Source of the DNA: Thermoleophilia bacterium | GTDB taxonomy: Bacteria; Actinomycetota; Thermoleophilia; Gaiellales; Gaiellaceae | Assembly (NCBI GenBank): GCA_014534295.1 | Contig: JACVRU010000006.1 | Coordinates: 1 to 26,080 of the forward strand | Reading direction: 5' to 3' | DNA: 26,080 nt | Shown: piece by piece, positions 1 to 7,077 of the stretch | Layout of the letters: each line of letters begins with the position of its first letter | How positions within the stretch are numbered: the stretch's first letter is position 1 | The notes under the pieces: model-generated | Databases searched by the model: none | What the model saw: the letters and a program-made list of their open reading frames with translations, nothing else | Told to the model about the DNA's origin: nothing | Position numbers and translations under genes: made by a program

Positions 1-820
1 AGTCGAGGGCGGCTTCCCGCGAGCTCGCGAGGGCGTCGGTGGCGCCGATCCGAACGAGCGCTCCCTCCAGCGGCCCGCCCACGAGCGCGCGCCGGACGAC
101 CCCGTCGGCGCGTGCCGCGAGCAGGAGCGGCATCGTCGGCGTCCCCTGGCGGAGGTCGGTCCCGGCGATCTTCCCGGTCTCGATCGTCAGGCCCGAGCAG
201 TCGAGGATGTCGTCGACGATCTGGAACGCGATTCCGAGGCAGAGGCCGAACCGGCCCAGCTCGGCGTCGCGCCCGCCGAGCACGCAGGCGGCCTCGAACA
301 GCTTCCCCGTCTTCAGCGCGCAGCGCTCGAGGTAGGCCGCGACAGTCGTGTCGGGGTCGTGGGCCTGCCGCCGCTGGAGCGCCTCGCCGCGCGCGAGGTA
401 GAGCGTCGCCCGGGCGAGGACGTCCACGGCCTCGAAGTCGCCCGTGGCTGCGAGCTCCGCGAAGGCGCGCGCGAACAGGTAGTCGCCCGCCGCGCGGGCG
501 ACGCTCGGCCCGAACTCGTGCCAGGCCGCCGCGCGGCCCCTGCGCACCTCGGCGGCGTCGATCAGATCGTCGTGGACGAGCGTCGCCAGGTGCACGAGCT
601 CCACGGCGACGCCGGCCGCGAGCGGCGGCGGTCCCTCGGGCGGCGCAGAGAGAAAGACGAGCAAGGGGCGCAGCCGCTTGCCGCCGGCGGCAAGCGCCTC
701 GCGGCCCACCTCCGCGACCCGACCGCCGTCGGCCGCGACGGCCTCCTCGAGCCGGGGCTCGAGCTCCTCGAGGTACGACTCGAGGCCGGGCAGCTCGCGG
801 ATTTCCGCGAGTGTCGTCAC
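1..820 (-). CDS. Polyprenyl diphosphate synthase (hepT-like), 3' end outside window
   Basis: Long-chain trans-isoprenyl diphosphate synthase that would make the prenyl tail of menaquinone from IPP and an allylic primer. The reading frame opens at GTG 820 and runs off the left edge, so 273 codons are visible. The lysine/arginine substrate motif GGKRLRP is at residues 46-52, the first Asp-rich motif (VHDDLID) has its aspartates at 84-88, and the second (QIVDDILD) lies near plus-strand position 210. The family is normally about 310-330 residues, so most of the enzyme is here. The start overlaps the menG stop by four bases (GTGA), which implies translational coupling. The menG-synthase order resembles the menG-hepT order of Bacillus. 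Chain length cannot be read from the sequence. Confidence 0.93.
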   Translation of the reverse strand, partial: MTTLAEIRELPGLESYLEELEPRLEEAVAADGGRVAEVGREALAAGGKRLRPLLVFLSAPPEGPPPLAAGVAVELVHLATLVHDDLIDAAEVRRGRAAAWHEFGPSVARAAGDYLFARAFAELAATGDFEAVDVLARATLYLARGEALQRRQAHDPDTTVAAYLERCALKTGKLFEAACVLGGRDAELGRFGLCLGIAFQIVDDILDCSGLTIETGKIAGTDLRQGTPTMPLLLAARADGVVRRALVGGPLEGALVRIGATDALASSREAALD

Positions 821-1500
821 GCCGCCTCGGCCACGTGCAGAGCGACGATGCCGCCCGCGAACAGCCGGAACCAGACGCGGGCGAACCCGGCCTCCTGGAG
901 CAGCCGTGCGAGGTCCTCCGGCGCGGGAAACCGCCTGACGCTCGCCGGCAGGTACGTGTACGCGGCGCCGCCCGGCAGGACGCGGCCGAGCAGCGGGACG
1001 ACACGGTCGAACCAGAGCCCGTAGAAGTGCCGCAAGATGCCCCGCGGGCGCGTGATCTCGAGCACGGCGAGTCGGCCGCCCGCACGCAGGACGCGCCGGA
1101 GCTCGGCGAGCGCGCGCTCGACGTCCTCCACGTTGCGGACGCCGAAGCCGACGGTGGCCCCATCGAAGCTCGCGTCGGGGAACGGCAGCGCGAGCAGGTC
1201 GCCCCGGACCCACTCGAGCTCGGGGGCCTTGCGGCGGGCCCGCTCGAGCATCGGCTCGGAGAAGTCGAGGCCCGTGACCTGCCCGCCCGCGCGAGCGCAC
1301 GCGAGCGCGAGGTCGCCCGTGCCGCAGCAGGCGTCGAGGACGCGGTCGCCCGGCCGCACCGCCGCCTCGGCCGTCGCGCGGCGCCAGCGCCGGTCGAGCC
1401 CCGCGGTCATCACCCGGTTCATCAGGTCGTAGACGGGGGCGATCCGGTCGAACATCGCCCGCACGCCCTCGGCCGGCAGGCGGCCCGTCTCCACGCTCAT
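817..1500 (-). CDS. menG: Demethylmenaquinone C-methyltransferase, MenG/UbiE family
   Basis: SAM-dependent C-methyltransferase catalysing the last step of menaquinone synthesis (demethylmenaquinol to menaquinol). The 227-residue length is typical. It has the UbiE N-terminal signature YDLMNRVMTAGLDRRWRR (24-41), the SAM-binding motif VLDACCGTGDL (54-64) with the acidic GLDF strand (77-80), the DLLALPF motif (101-107), GFGVRNVEDVERAL (118-131) and the RVLRAGGRLAVLE post-motif. The ATG start has a GGAG-containing leader. It sits 60 bases downstream of ubiX and overlaps the polyprenyl synthase start. Because the neighbours include menaquinol-type bc genes, menaquinone rather than ubiquinone is the likely substrate. 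Confidence 0.93.
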   Translation of the reverse strand: MSVETGRLPAEGVRAMFDRIAPVYDLMNRVMTAGLDRRWRRATAEAAVRPGDRVLDACCGTGDLALACARAGGQVTGLDFSEPMLERARRKAPELEWVRGDLLALPFPDASFDGATVGFGVRNVEDVERALAELRRVLRAGGRLAVLEITRPRGILRHFYGLWFDRVVPLLGRVLPGGAAYTYLPASVRRFPAPEDLARLLQEAGFARVWFRLFAGGIVALHVAEAA

Positions 1501-1560
1501 GGCACCCGCTCCGGCGCCCGCGAAGCCGACGCCTCCGCTCCTTGTGAGCCTCCGTCGAGC

Positions 1561-2160
1561 CTACGGCTCATCTTGACCCCACCGGCGGGAGAGCGCGTGC
1601 TCGACGCCGATCTGGTCGAGCGCCCGCGCGACGACGAAGTCGACGAGGTCGTCCAGGCGCTCCGGGGCGTGGTAGAAGCCCGGCGCGGCGAAGAGGACGA
1701 CCGCGCCGGCACGGCGCACGCGCAGCATGTTCTCGAGGTGGATCTCCGACAACGGCGTCTCGCGCGGCACGAGGACGAGCCGCCGGCCCTCCTTGATCGC
1801 GACCGAGGCCGCCCGGTGGATCAGGTTCGACATCGCTCCCGACGCGATCGTCCCGAGCGTGCCCATCGAGCAAGGGCAGATCACGTACGCGTCGATCTCG
1901 GCCGACCCGCTCGCGTACGGGGCGCGCCAGTCCTGGGGGTCGTGGAGCGCCACCGCGCCGCCGTGCGCGTGCTCGAGGAACCGGGCCATGGTCTCGTCCG
2001 GCGCGAGGCGGGCGTCGCCGTAGAGCTCGGTCGCGATCACCTCGATCCCCGCGCGCGACGCCGACACGCCGACCTCGCACCCGGCAGCGGACAGCGCCTC
2101 GAGCAGCCGCGCCGCGTACGGCGCCCCCGACGCGCCGGTTATCCCGAGGAAGACGTGCAC
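1561..2160 (-). CDS. ubiX: UbiX-type flavin prenyltransferase
   Basis: Makes prenylated FMN from reduced FMN and dimethylallyl phosphate, the cofactor required by UbiD decarboxylases. The 199-residue length is standard. The N-terminal flavoprotein motif GITGASGAPYA (6-16), the CPCSMGTLGTIASG segment (95-108) and the RETPLSEIHLENM segment (133-145) are hallmarks of the family. The start is GTG 2160, preceded by a G-rich leader and only seven bases after the qcrC stop, so it is the fourth gene of the qcrABC-ubiX-menG run. A UbiD homologue lies 3.5 kb away (5626-7071) and is the obvious recipient of the cofactor. In futalosine-type menaquinone pathways UbiX/UbiD homologues perform the late decarboxylation; that assignment here is inference. 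Confidence 0.95.
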   Translation of the reverse strand: MHVFLGITGASGAPYAARLLEALSAAGCEVGVSASRAGIEVIATELYGDARLAPDETMARFLEHAHGGAVALHDPQDWRAPYASGSAEIDAYVICPCSMGTLGTIASGAMSNLIHRAASVAIKEGRRLVLVPRETPLSEIHLENMLRVRRAGAVVLFAAPGFYHAPERLDDLVDFVVARALDQIGVEHALSRRWGQDEP

Positions 2161-2167
2161 ATCGCCC

Positions 2168-2980
2168 CTACCCAGCGCCCTTCGACGCCTCGAGGAACTC
2201 GCCCACCGACCTCAAGTTCTCCTCCGGCAGGTTCGCGAACGACGGCATCGCTCCCGGCCCCTCGCGCAGGATCTGCATGAACTGCTCGACGCTCCGGCCG
2301 GTGTCGCCGATCGTCGTCAGGTCCGGGGCGCCGAGGTTGGACGACCCCTCGCCGGCGTACGTGTGGCAGCTCGTGCAGGTCCTCAGGAAGAGCTCGAGCC
2401 CCGGCCGGACGCCCTCGGGCAGATTCTGCTCCTCGATCAGCTGCTCGACGGCCTCCGAGCCCGCGGCGGTGGCCTCCTCCGCCACCGCGCCCTTGTAGGT
2501 GAGCACGCCCATCGAGGCGGCCGTCAGCAGGAGCGCGGTGACGGCGACGGGACGCCGGACGATCCGCCGCTCGCGCCGGACGTCGAGGAACGGCAGCGCG
2601 AACAGGAGGATCATCAGGATCGTCGGGATCCCGACCGTGCCGAGGATCACCGAGTCCGGCCACTTGAAGATCCGGAGCAGGTAGAAGAGGAAGTAGAAGT
2701 ACCAGTCGGGCCGCGGGACGAAGGTCGTCGTGCCCGGGTCGGCGGGCTCCGCGTAGCGGGGGCCGAGCCAGCCGACGTCGTGCGGATCCTCCCCGGAGGT
2801 GAAGTACCAGACGCAGGCGAGGCCGATGATCACGCCCACGACGACGGTGCTCATCGCCGCGTCGTGGAACATCGCCCAGGGATAGAACGGCTTGCCGCGC
2901 GACTGGACGTCCGCCCTGTACTGCTTGAACTGCGCCTCGCGCTCGACGACGCGGCGGCTCTTCTTGCGCTGGACGCTCAC
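2168..2980 (-). CDS. qcrC: Menaquinol:cytochrome c reductase, subunit IV-cytochrome c fusion (QcrC)
   Basis: The C-terminal half of cytochrome b (b6f subunit IV-like) fused to a c-type cytochrome, as in Bacillus QcrC. I place the start at GTG 2980, which overlaps the qcrB stop as GTGA and gives 270 residues; an upstream in-frame start would add 31 low-complexity residues inside qcrB. Membrane segments lie at about 41-60, 93-106, 113-132 and 145-162. The quinol-oxidation motif is PDWY (91-94) rather than PEWY, a variant associated with low-potential quinols. The heme c site is CTSCH (202-206), with M245 in GAMPSF as probable axial ligand. The cytochrome c domain should face outside. It forms one complex with qcrA and qcrB. 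Confidence 0.92.
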   Translation of the reverse strand: MSVQRKKSRRVVEREAQFKQYRADVQSRGKPFYPWAMFHDAAMSTVVVGVIIGLACVWYFTSGEDPHDVGWLGPRYAEPADPGTTTFVPRPDWYFYFLFYLLRIFKWPDSVILGTVGIPTILMILLFALPFLDVRRERRIVRRPVAVTALLLTAASMGVLTYKGAVAEEATAAGSEAVEQLIEEQNLPEGVRPGLELFLRTCTSCHTYAGEGSSNLGAPDLTTIGDTGRSVEQFMQILREGPGAMPSFANLPEENLRSVGEFLEASKGAG

Positions 2981-3771
2981 TCCGAGCCTCCGGAGCGGGC
3001 CGGCCGGACGAGGCCTTCCCGCGCCGGCCTCGGCTCCTCCGGCTCCCCGGAGCCGGCGGCCTCGGGCGACCACGGCTGCGAGGTGACGCCGAGCCGGATC
3101 ACGAGCCAGAGGTGGAGGCCGATCAGGGCAAAGATCGCCCCGGGCAGGAGCAGCATGTGGATCGAGTAGAACCGGCTGAGCGTGTCCACTCCGATCTCGG
3201 CCCCGCCGTTCAAGACGTTGACGAGGAAGGGCCCGAGGAACGGCCCCGTTCCCTGGAGGTTGACGCCGACGACGGTTGCCCAGTACGCCGTCTGGTCCCA
3301 GGGCAGCAGGTAGCCGGTGAAGCCCTCGAACATGCCCAGGATCAGGAGCAGGGCCCCGATGATCCAGTTCAGCTCGCGCGGATACTTGTAGGCGCCGTAC
3401 AGGAAGACGCGCGCCATGTGGAAGAACATCAGGATGATGAAGACGCTCGCACCCCAGCGGTGCATCCCGCGGACGAGCCAGCCGAGCGTCACGTCGTTGG
3501 TGATGTACTGGATCGACTCGTAGGCCGTATCCGGATGCGGCTTGTAGTACATCGCGAGGATCGCGCCCGTGATCGCCTGGACGAGGAAAGCCGTGAGCGT
3601 CGCCGAGCCGAGCGTGTGGCCCCAGCTGATGTCCCCGGGGACCTTGCGGAAGAGGAAGTACTTGAGCGCGCCGACGAGCCCGGAGCGCTCCTCGACCCAG
3701 TCGAGGGGGTAGAGGGCGGCCTCCTCGAGCTGCTGCCGCCGGCGCGACTTCGTGCGGACGGGAACGGCCAT
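2977..3771 (-). CDS. qcrB: Menaquinol:cytochrome c reductase, b6-type cytochrome b (QcrB)
   Basis: Four-helix cytochrome b carrying the two b hemes of the Qcr complex. The ATG at 3771 shares one base with the qcrA stop (TGATG), giving 264 residues. The heme ligands are H104/H118 (13 residues between) and H205/H220 (14 between); the unequal spacing is the b6-type pattern. Other conserved parts are FLVQAITGAILAMYYKP (62-78), the GxHRWGAS segment and the GYLLPWDQTAYWA loop (153-165). There is no cysteine anywhere in the protein, so the position that carries covalent heme c_i in b6 and in Bacillus QcrB is lost (see findings). After residue 232 the tail is Pro/Glu-rich and probably a cytoplasmic extension. 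Confidence 0.94.
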   Translation of the reverse strand: MAVPVRTKSRRRQQLEEAALYPLDWVEERSGLVGALKYFLFRKVPGDISWGHTLGSATLTAFLVQAITGAILAMYYKPHPDTAYESIQYITNDVTLGWLVRGMHRWGASVFIILMFFHMARVFLYGAYKYPRELNWIIGALLLILGMFEGFTGYLLPWDQTAYWATVVGVNLQGTGPFLGPFLVNVLNGGAEIGVDTLSRFYSIHMLLLPGAIFALIGLHLWLVIRLGVTSQPWSPEAAGSGEPEEPRPAREGLVRPARSGGSE

Positions 3772-4709
3772 CAGCGGCGCGGGCCGATCGGGTACATGAT
3801 CGCCGAGGGCCCGTCGACGTGGAGCCCCGGGTTCATCAGGTCGTAGCGCTTGATCAGCGCCTCCTTGCCCTCGCCCTGGACGCTGCCGACGCTGTAGGCG
3901 CCGACCAGGAAGACGCGGCCGTCGCGGATCTCGTACTCGTACCGGTCGAGTCCCCGCACGGGCGGCCCGGCCGTGCGGTTGCCCTCGAGGTCGTAGGCGC
4001 CGCCGTGACAGGGGCACGTGAACGCGGCCGGCGTGGCGGGGATGCGGGTCACCACCGTGTTCGACGTCTCGACAGTCTCGCTGGCGTCCTCGTCGAGCAG
4101 GCCCGAGGGCTGCACGGGACAGCCGAGGTGCGCACACCGGTTCGAGAGGACCGTCAGGCTGGGCTGGCCCTCGAGCTCGCCGTTGTTCCGGACGTAGGCC
4201 GTACGCCGGCTGACCTCGCCCTCGGCGGGGTCCTCCATGAAGGTCACGACCTGCCATTCGCCCTCGGGGAACGTGTCGAGCTCGCCGATGTCGACGTCCT
4301 CGTGCTTCTGGCCGACGAAGGTGGGCACGATCGCGAAGCCGGCGACCGGCAAGGTGATCAGGCCGCCGATCAGACCGCTCAGCCCCAGGGTGGCGCCCTC
4401 GAGGAAGCGTGCTCGCGGGAAGCGCTCGATCTCGCCCTCGTCCGCGAGCGGCAGCGCATGGCCCGCCTCGGTCGCCGGGCGCGCGCCGACCGGAGGCGGC
4501 GGCTCGCGGCCGGCGGCCGCCGCGGGACCGGTGAGATCGCGGACCCAGAGGAACCCGAAGACGATCGCGATCGCCGCGCCGAGCGCGGCCACCGGCCAGC
4601 CGACGACGATTCCCGTCAGGAGGACGGCGACGCCGACGGCGAAGCCGACCGGCCACAGGCTCGGCGGCGGCGCATGCGGCTGCTGCTCAGGACCGTGCGG
4701 CTCCACCAC
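3771..4709 (-). CDS. qcrA: Rieske iron-sulfur subunit with three N-terminal membrane segments (QcrA)
   Basis: Carries the 2Fe-2S cluster that takes the first electron from menaquinol. Box 1 is CAHLGC (192-197) and box 2 is CPCHGG (232-237). By family rules C192, H194, C232 and H235 bind the cluster, and C197-C234 form the disulfide. Two hydrophobic segments at about 18-36 and 39-56 precede the usual anchor at about 103-128, the three-helix architecture known from actinobacterial Rieske proteins. The 34 residues between the boxes include an Asp/Glu/Thr-rich insertion (about 201-226). Start is GTG 4709 with a second GTG immediately after; GGAAGGA lies ten bases upstream. It is the first gene of the qcr-ubiX-menG operon. 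Confidence 0.94.
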   Translation of the reverse strand: MVEPHGPEQQPHAPPPSLWPVGFAVGVAVLLTGIVVGWPVAALGAAIAIVFGFLWVRDLTGPAAAAGREPPPPVGARPATEAGHALPLADEGEIERFPRARFLEGATLGLSGLIGGLITLPVAGFAIVPTFVGQKHEDVDIGELDTFPEGEWQVVTFMEDPAEGEVSRRTAYVRNNGELEGQPSLTVLSNRCAHLGCPVQPSGLLDEDASETVETSNTVVTRIPATPAAFTCPCHGGAYDLEGNRTAGPPVRGLDRYEYEIRDGRVFLVGAYSVGSVQGEGKEALIKRYDLMNPGLHVDGPSAIMYPIGPRR

Positions 4710-4713
4710 GCGG

Positions 4714-4743
4714 ATTGAATCCTTCCACAGTCCCCGCGGTCAA
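4714..4743 (-). promoter_or_regulatory. Candidate promoter for the qcrABC operon
   Basis: On the minus strand TTGACC (4743-4738) is followed after 18 bases by TTCAAT (4719-4714). The -10 hexamer would end only five bases before GTG 4709, so transcription would begin at or next to the start codon and yield a leaderless mRNA, which is common in actinobacteria. The alternative is that the GGAAGGA sequence in the spacer is a true ribosome binding site and the promoter lies further upstream. Confidence 0.3.
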
Positions 4744-4968
4744 CGTCGCAACAGTTGGTACGCGCGGGAAGGCGGCCGCTGCACGGCCTCTCGCGCGGGT
4801 GAACCGCGCTTCGGCCACGTGCTGAGGGGCAGGGGACGACACCTTCTCCCAGGGCCGCGCGCGTGTCGCTGCGCGACGGGCTGCTCCGGTCAGTCGCTGC
4901 CAGGCGGAGTGGTGGCGCCTCGGGAGCAGGCCCGGTGTAACAGCGGCGTCAGATCCCCGTGGTGTCGG

Positions 4969-4997
4969 TTGACTCGGCTTGTTTCACACGCAACTAT
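4969..4997 (+). promoter_or_regulatory. Candidate promoter for the 5034 secreted-protein gene
   Basis: TTGACT (4969-4974) is followed by a 17-base spacer and AACTAT (4992-4997), inside an A+T-rich patch ending in TATATGG. A purine-rich AGGGAAAGGGGTAGGGG leader then directly precedes ATG 5034. The -35 is good (five of six to TTGACA) and the -10 is weak. Confidence 0.4.
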
Positions 4998-5033
4998 ATG
5001 GCTTCTGTCTGCGGCTAGGGAAAGGGGTAGGGG

Positions 5034-5498
5034 ATGAGGCGCCTGAGCTTGGCCGTTGCCGTTGTGGCGGCTTTCGGCCTCGGTACTGCGTCTGCGCTCG
5101 CGCAGCCGCCTGAGCAGAACACGATCACGTTCCAAGCGGAGTGCGAGACGCTCGGGACGATCAACGTCACCGTGCACGCCCTCGGTTCAGGGGCGGCGTT
5201 CTGGGTCGAAGGTCGGCTCGGTGTTGTCACGTCGTTCGCCGGCAGCATCGAGGGGACACTCCAGGTCGCTGGCGACTCGATTCCGATCGAGTTCGAGTTC
5301 GGCGGCCCACCGAAGGGCGTGGGACTTCAGGATCGGGTCGACGCGTGCGAGACCGTCGAGGCGTTCACCGACACGTTCACCGTCACGCGCCGCGACATAC
5401 GGGATCTCGGTCTCGATCCGTCACTCATCGGGGAGACTGCGACGTTTACCGGAACGTTCACCGGAACAGCCTTCCCCATGTTCCCGGGCCAAGGGTAG
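5034..5498 (+). CDS. Small secreted protein of unknown function
   Basis: I do not recognise the family. The 154-residue product starts with a clear Sec signal peptide: RR at 2-3, a hydrophobic core at about 5-20 and a likely cleavage after ALA at 21-23. The mature part is about 130 residues, acidic, and rich in Thr/Gly and alternating hydrophobic residues (for example ATFTGTFTGTAF near the end), which suggests a beta-rich fold. Two cysteines (in CETLG and DACETVE) could form a disulfide. The start is set by a very purine-rich leader. It stands alone, divergent from qcrA and convergent with ubiD, with its own candidate promoter and a hairpin terminator. Base composition looks less G+C-extreme than its neighbours. 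Confidence 0.8.
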   Translation: MRRLSLAVAVVAAFGLGTASALAQPPEQNTITFQAECETLGTINVTVHALGSGAAFWVEGRLGVVTSFAGSIEGTLQVAGDSIPIEFEFGGPPKGVGLQDRVDACETVEAFTDTFTVTRRDIRDLGLDPSLIGETATFTGTFTGTAFPMFPGQG

Positions 5499-5526
5499 GA
5501 CGCCACGTACGCCAGCTGGAAACGTG

Positions 5527-5555
5527 GGAGGAAGAGCCGAATCAGCTCTTCCTCC
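5527..5555. terminator. Perfect 11-bp hairpin between convergent genes
   Basis: The arms 5527-5537 (GGAGGAAGAGC) and 5545-5555 (GCTCTTCCTCC) are perfectly complementary, with a seven-base loop. It lies 28 bases after the stop at 5498 and 70 bases beyond the ubiD stop on the other strand, so it can serve both genes. On plus it is followed by a pyrimidine-rich stretch, but there is no clean T run. Confidence 0.65.
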
Positions 5556-5625
5556 TGCGTCTTCTCTGCTCGGGCTCGAAGGGCCGAGTAGTCGCTACAG
5601 GCCATGACCGGACCGCTTCGCCCGC

Positions 5626-7071
5626 CTAGCTCCTGATCCCGTACTCGCCCCAGCGGCGATCCACCAGCGCCTTGACCTCGTCCGACATCACGATCTCCTC
5701 GGGCCACGGGCGGGCGTCTTCCTCCGGGAGCTTGTGCGTCGCGTCGATGCCCAGCTTGCCGCCGTAGAACTGGCGGCCCGGTGCGTGGTCGAGGTGGTCG
5801 AGCGGGCCCTCCGTGATGATCACGTCGCGCTTCGGGTCGACGTTCGCCGTCACCCGGAAGAAGACGTCCTCGTAGTCGTGGACGTCCACGTGCTCGTCGA
5901 GGACGACGATCGACTTGGAGAGGGAGAGCATCCCGAGCCCCCAGAGCGCGTGCATCACCTTCTGCGCGTGGCCGGGGTAGGCCTTGCGGATCGAGACGAG
6001 CACGCAGTTGTGGAACGCGCCCGCGACCGGCAGGTCGTAGTCGACGAGCTCCGGCAGCGTCATCCGGACGGCCGGCAGGAAGATCCGCTCGGTCGCCTTC
6101 CCGAGCCATGCGTCCTCGGCGGGCGGCTTGCCGACGACGATCGACGCGTAGATCGCCCCGCGGCGCATCGTCATCGCCGACAGCCGGAAGACGGGGAACG
6201 GCTCCGCGTGCGAGTAGTAGCCGGTGTGGTCTCCGAACGGCCCCTCGACGCCGACGTCGTCCTTCGCCACCCAGCCCTCGAGGACGATCTCCGCGTTCGC
6301 CGGCACCTCGAGCGGCACCGTCTTGCAGCGCACGAGCTCGACGGGCTCGCCGCGCAGGAAGCCCGCGAGCATCAGCTCGTCGAGGTGCTTCGGCAGCGGG
6401 GCGCTGGCCGAGTAGGCGGTGACCGGGTCGAGGCCGATCGCGACCGCGACCGGGATCCGTCCGTCCTCGGCGGCGAGGAGGTCGGCGCGGCCGTCCTTGT
6501 GCAGCTGCCAGTGCATGTAGGTCGACCGCCGGTCGATCACCTGCATCCGGTACATGCCGACATTCCGCGTCCCGGTCTTCGGATCGGCCGTGATCACGGC
6601 CGGCAGCGTGATGAACGGCGCAGGATCGCCCGGCCAGCACCGCTGGATGGGCAGCAGGCCGAGGTCGACGTCGTCGCCCTCGAGCACGATCTCCTGGCAG
6701 GGGCCCTTCGAGACGGTCTTCGGGCGGGAGTCGGCGATCGACTTGAGCTTGAGGAGTCCCTTGACCTTCTCGCGCAGGCCCTCGGGCGGCTGCATCTCCA
6801 TGACGTCGCCGAGCTTCGCAGCGATGTCGTCGAGGCGCTCGACGCCGAAGGCGAGGCACATCCGGCGCTCGGTGCCGAACTGGTTGATCAGCAGCGCGTG
6901 CTCGGAGCCCTTCGGGCGCTCGAACAGCAGCGCGGGACCGCCCGACTTGACGACGCGGTCGACGATCTCGGTGATCTCGAGCTCCGGGTCGACCTCGGCG
7001 GCGACGCGGACGAGCTCGCCCTCGCGCGCGAGCAGCGCGATCCAGTCGCGGAGGTCTCGCGGGGGGGCCAC
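5626..7071 (-). CDS. ubiD: UbiD-family prenyl-FMN-dependent decarboxylase
   Basis: Reversible (de)carboxylase of aromatic or enoic acids using the prenyl-FMN made by UbiX; in this context the likely substrate is a prenylated menaquinone precursor. The 481-residue length fits the family. Visible signatures are NVGMYRMQVIDRR (170-182), a cofactor-binding Asn/Arg region, and GPFGDHTGYYS (277-287), the best-known UbiD motif. The start is GTG 7071, six bases after the stop of the upstream regulator gene; no good ribosome binding site is visible, so translation may depend on the upstream gene. It closes the long minus-strand run that begins at 14252. Pathway (futalosine-type menaquinone versus another aromatic acid) is inferred only. 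Confidence 0.93.
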   Translation of the reverse strand: MAPPRDLRDWIALLAREGELVRVAAEVDPELEITEIVDRVVKSGGPALLFERPKGSEHALLINQFGTERRMCLAFGVERLDDIAAKLGDVMEMQPPEGLREKVKGLLKLKSIADSRPKTVSKGPCQEIVLEGDDVDLGLLPIQRCWPGDPAPFITLPAVITADPKTGTRNVGMYRMQVIDRRSTYMHWQLHKDGRADLLAAEDGRIPVAVAIGLDPVTAYSASAPLPKHLDELMLAGFLRGEPVELVRCKTVPLEVPANAEIVLEGWVAKDDVGVEGPFGDHTGYYSHAEPFPVFRLSAMTMRRGAIYASIVVGKPPAEDAWLGKATERIFLPAVRMTLPELVDYDLPVAGAFHNCVLVSIRKAYPGHAQKVMHALWGLGMLSLSKSIVVLDEHVDVHDYEDVFFRVTANVDPKRDVIITEGPLDHLDHAPGRQFYGGKLGIDATHKLPEEDARPWPEEIVMSDEVKALVDRRWGEYGIRS

Positions 7072-7077
7072 CAGGGG

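Larger units (their letters stand above)
4710..5033. other. Divergent intergenic region between qcrA and the secreted-protein gene
   Basis: This 324-base stretch lies between the divergent starts of qcrA and the 5034 gene. It is visibly less G+C-rich near its right end. I see candidate promoters at both ends (listed separately), and nothing gene-like, no tRNA and no strong repeat in the middle part (about 4744-4968). Confidence 0.7.

Noticed and set aside
112..2280. 722-codon open frame on plus, and many other long plus-strand frames opposite the minus genes
   Set aside because: Arg/Pro/Gly-rich shadow of the polyprenyl synthase, menG and ubiX genes; very high G+C makes stop-free antisense frames common.
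2139..2663. 174-codon minus-strand frame overlapping qcrC
   Set aside because: Alternate frame of qcrC; the heme-binding CTSCH frame is the real one.
4744..4968. Possible small RNA or riboswitch in the qcrA upstream region
   Set aside because: No conserved motif, terminator or promoter arrangement that I can support inside this stretch.
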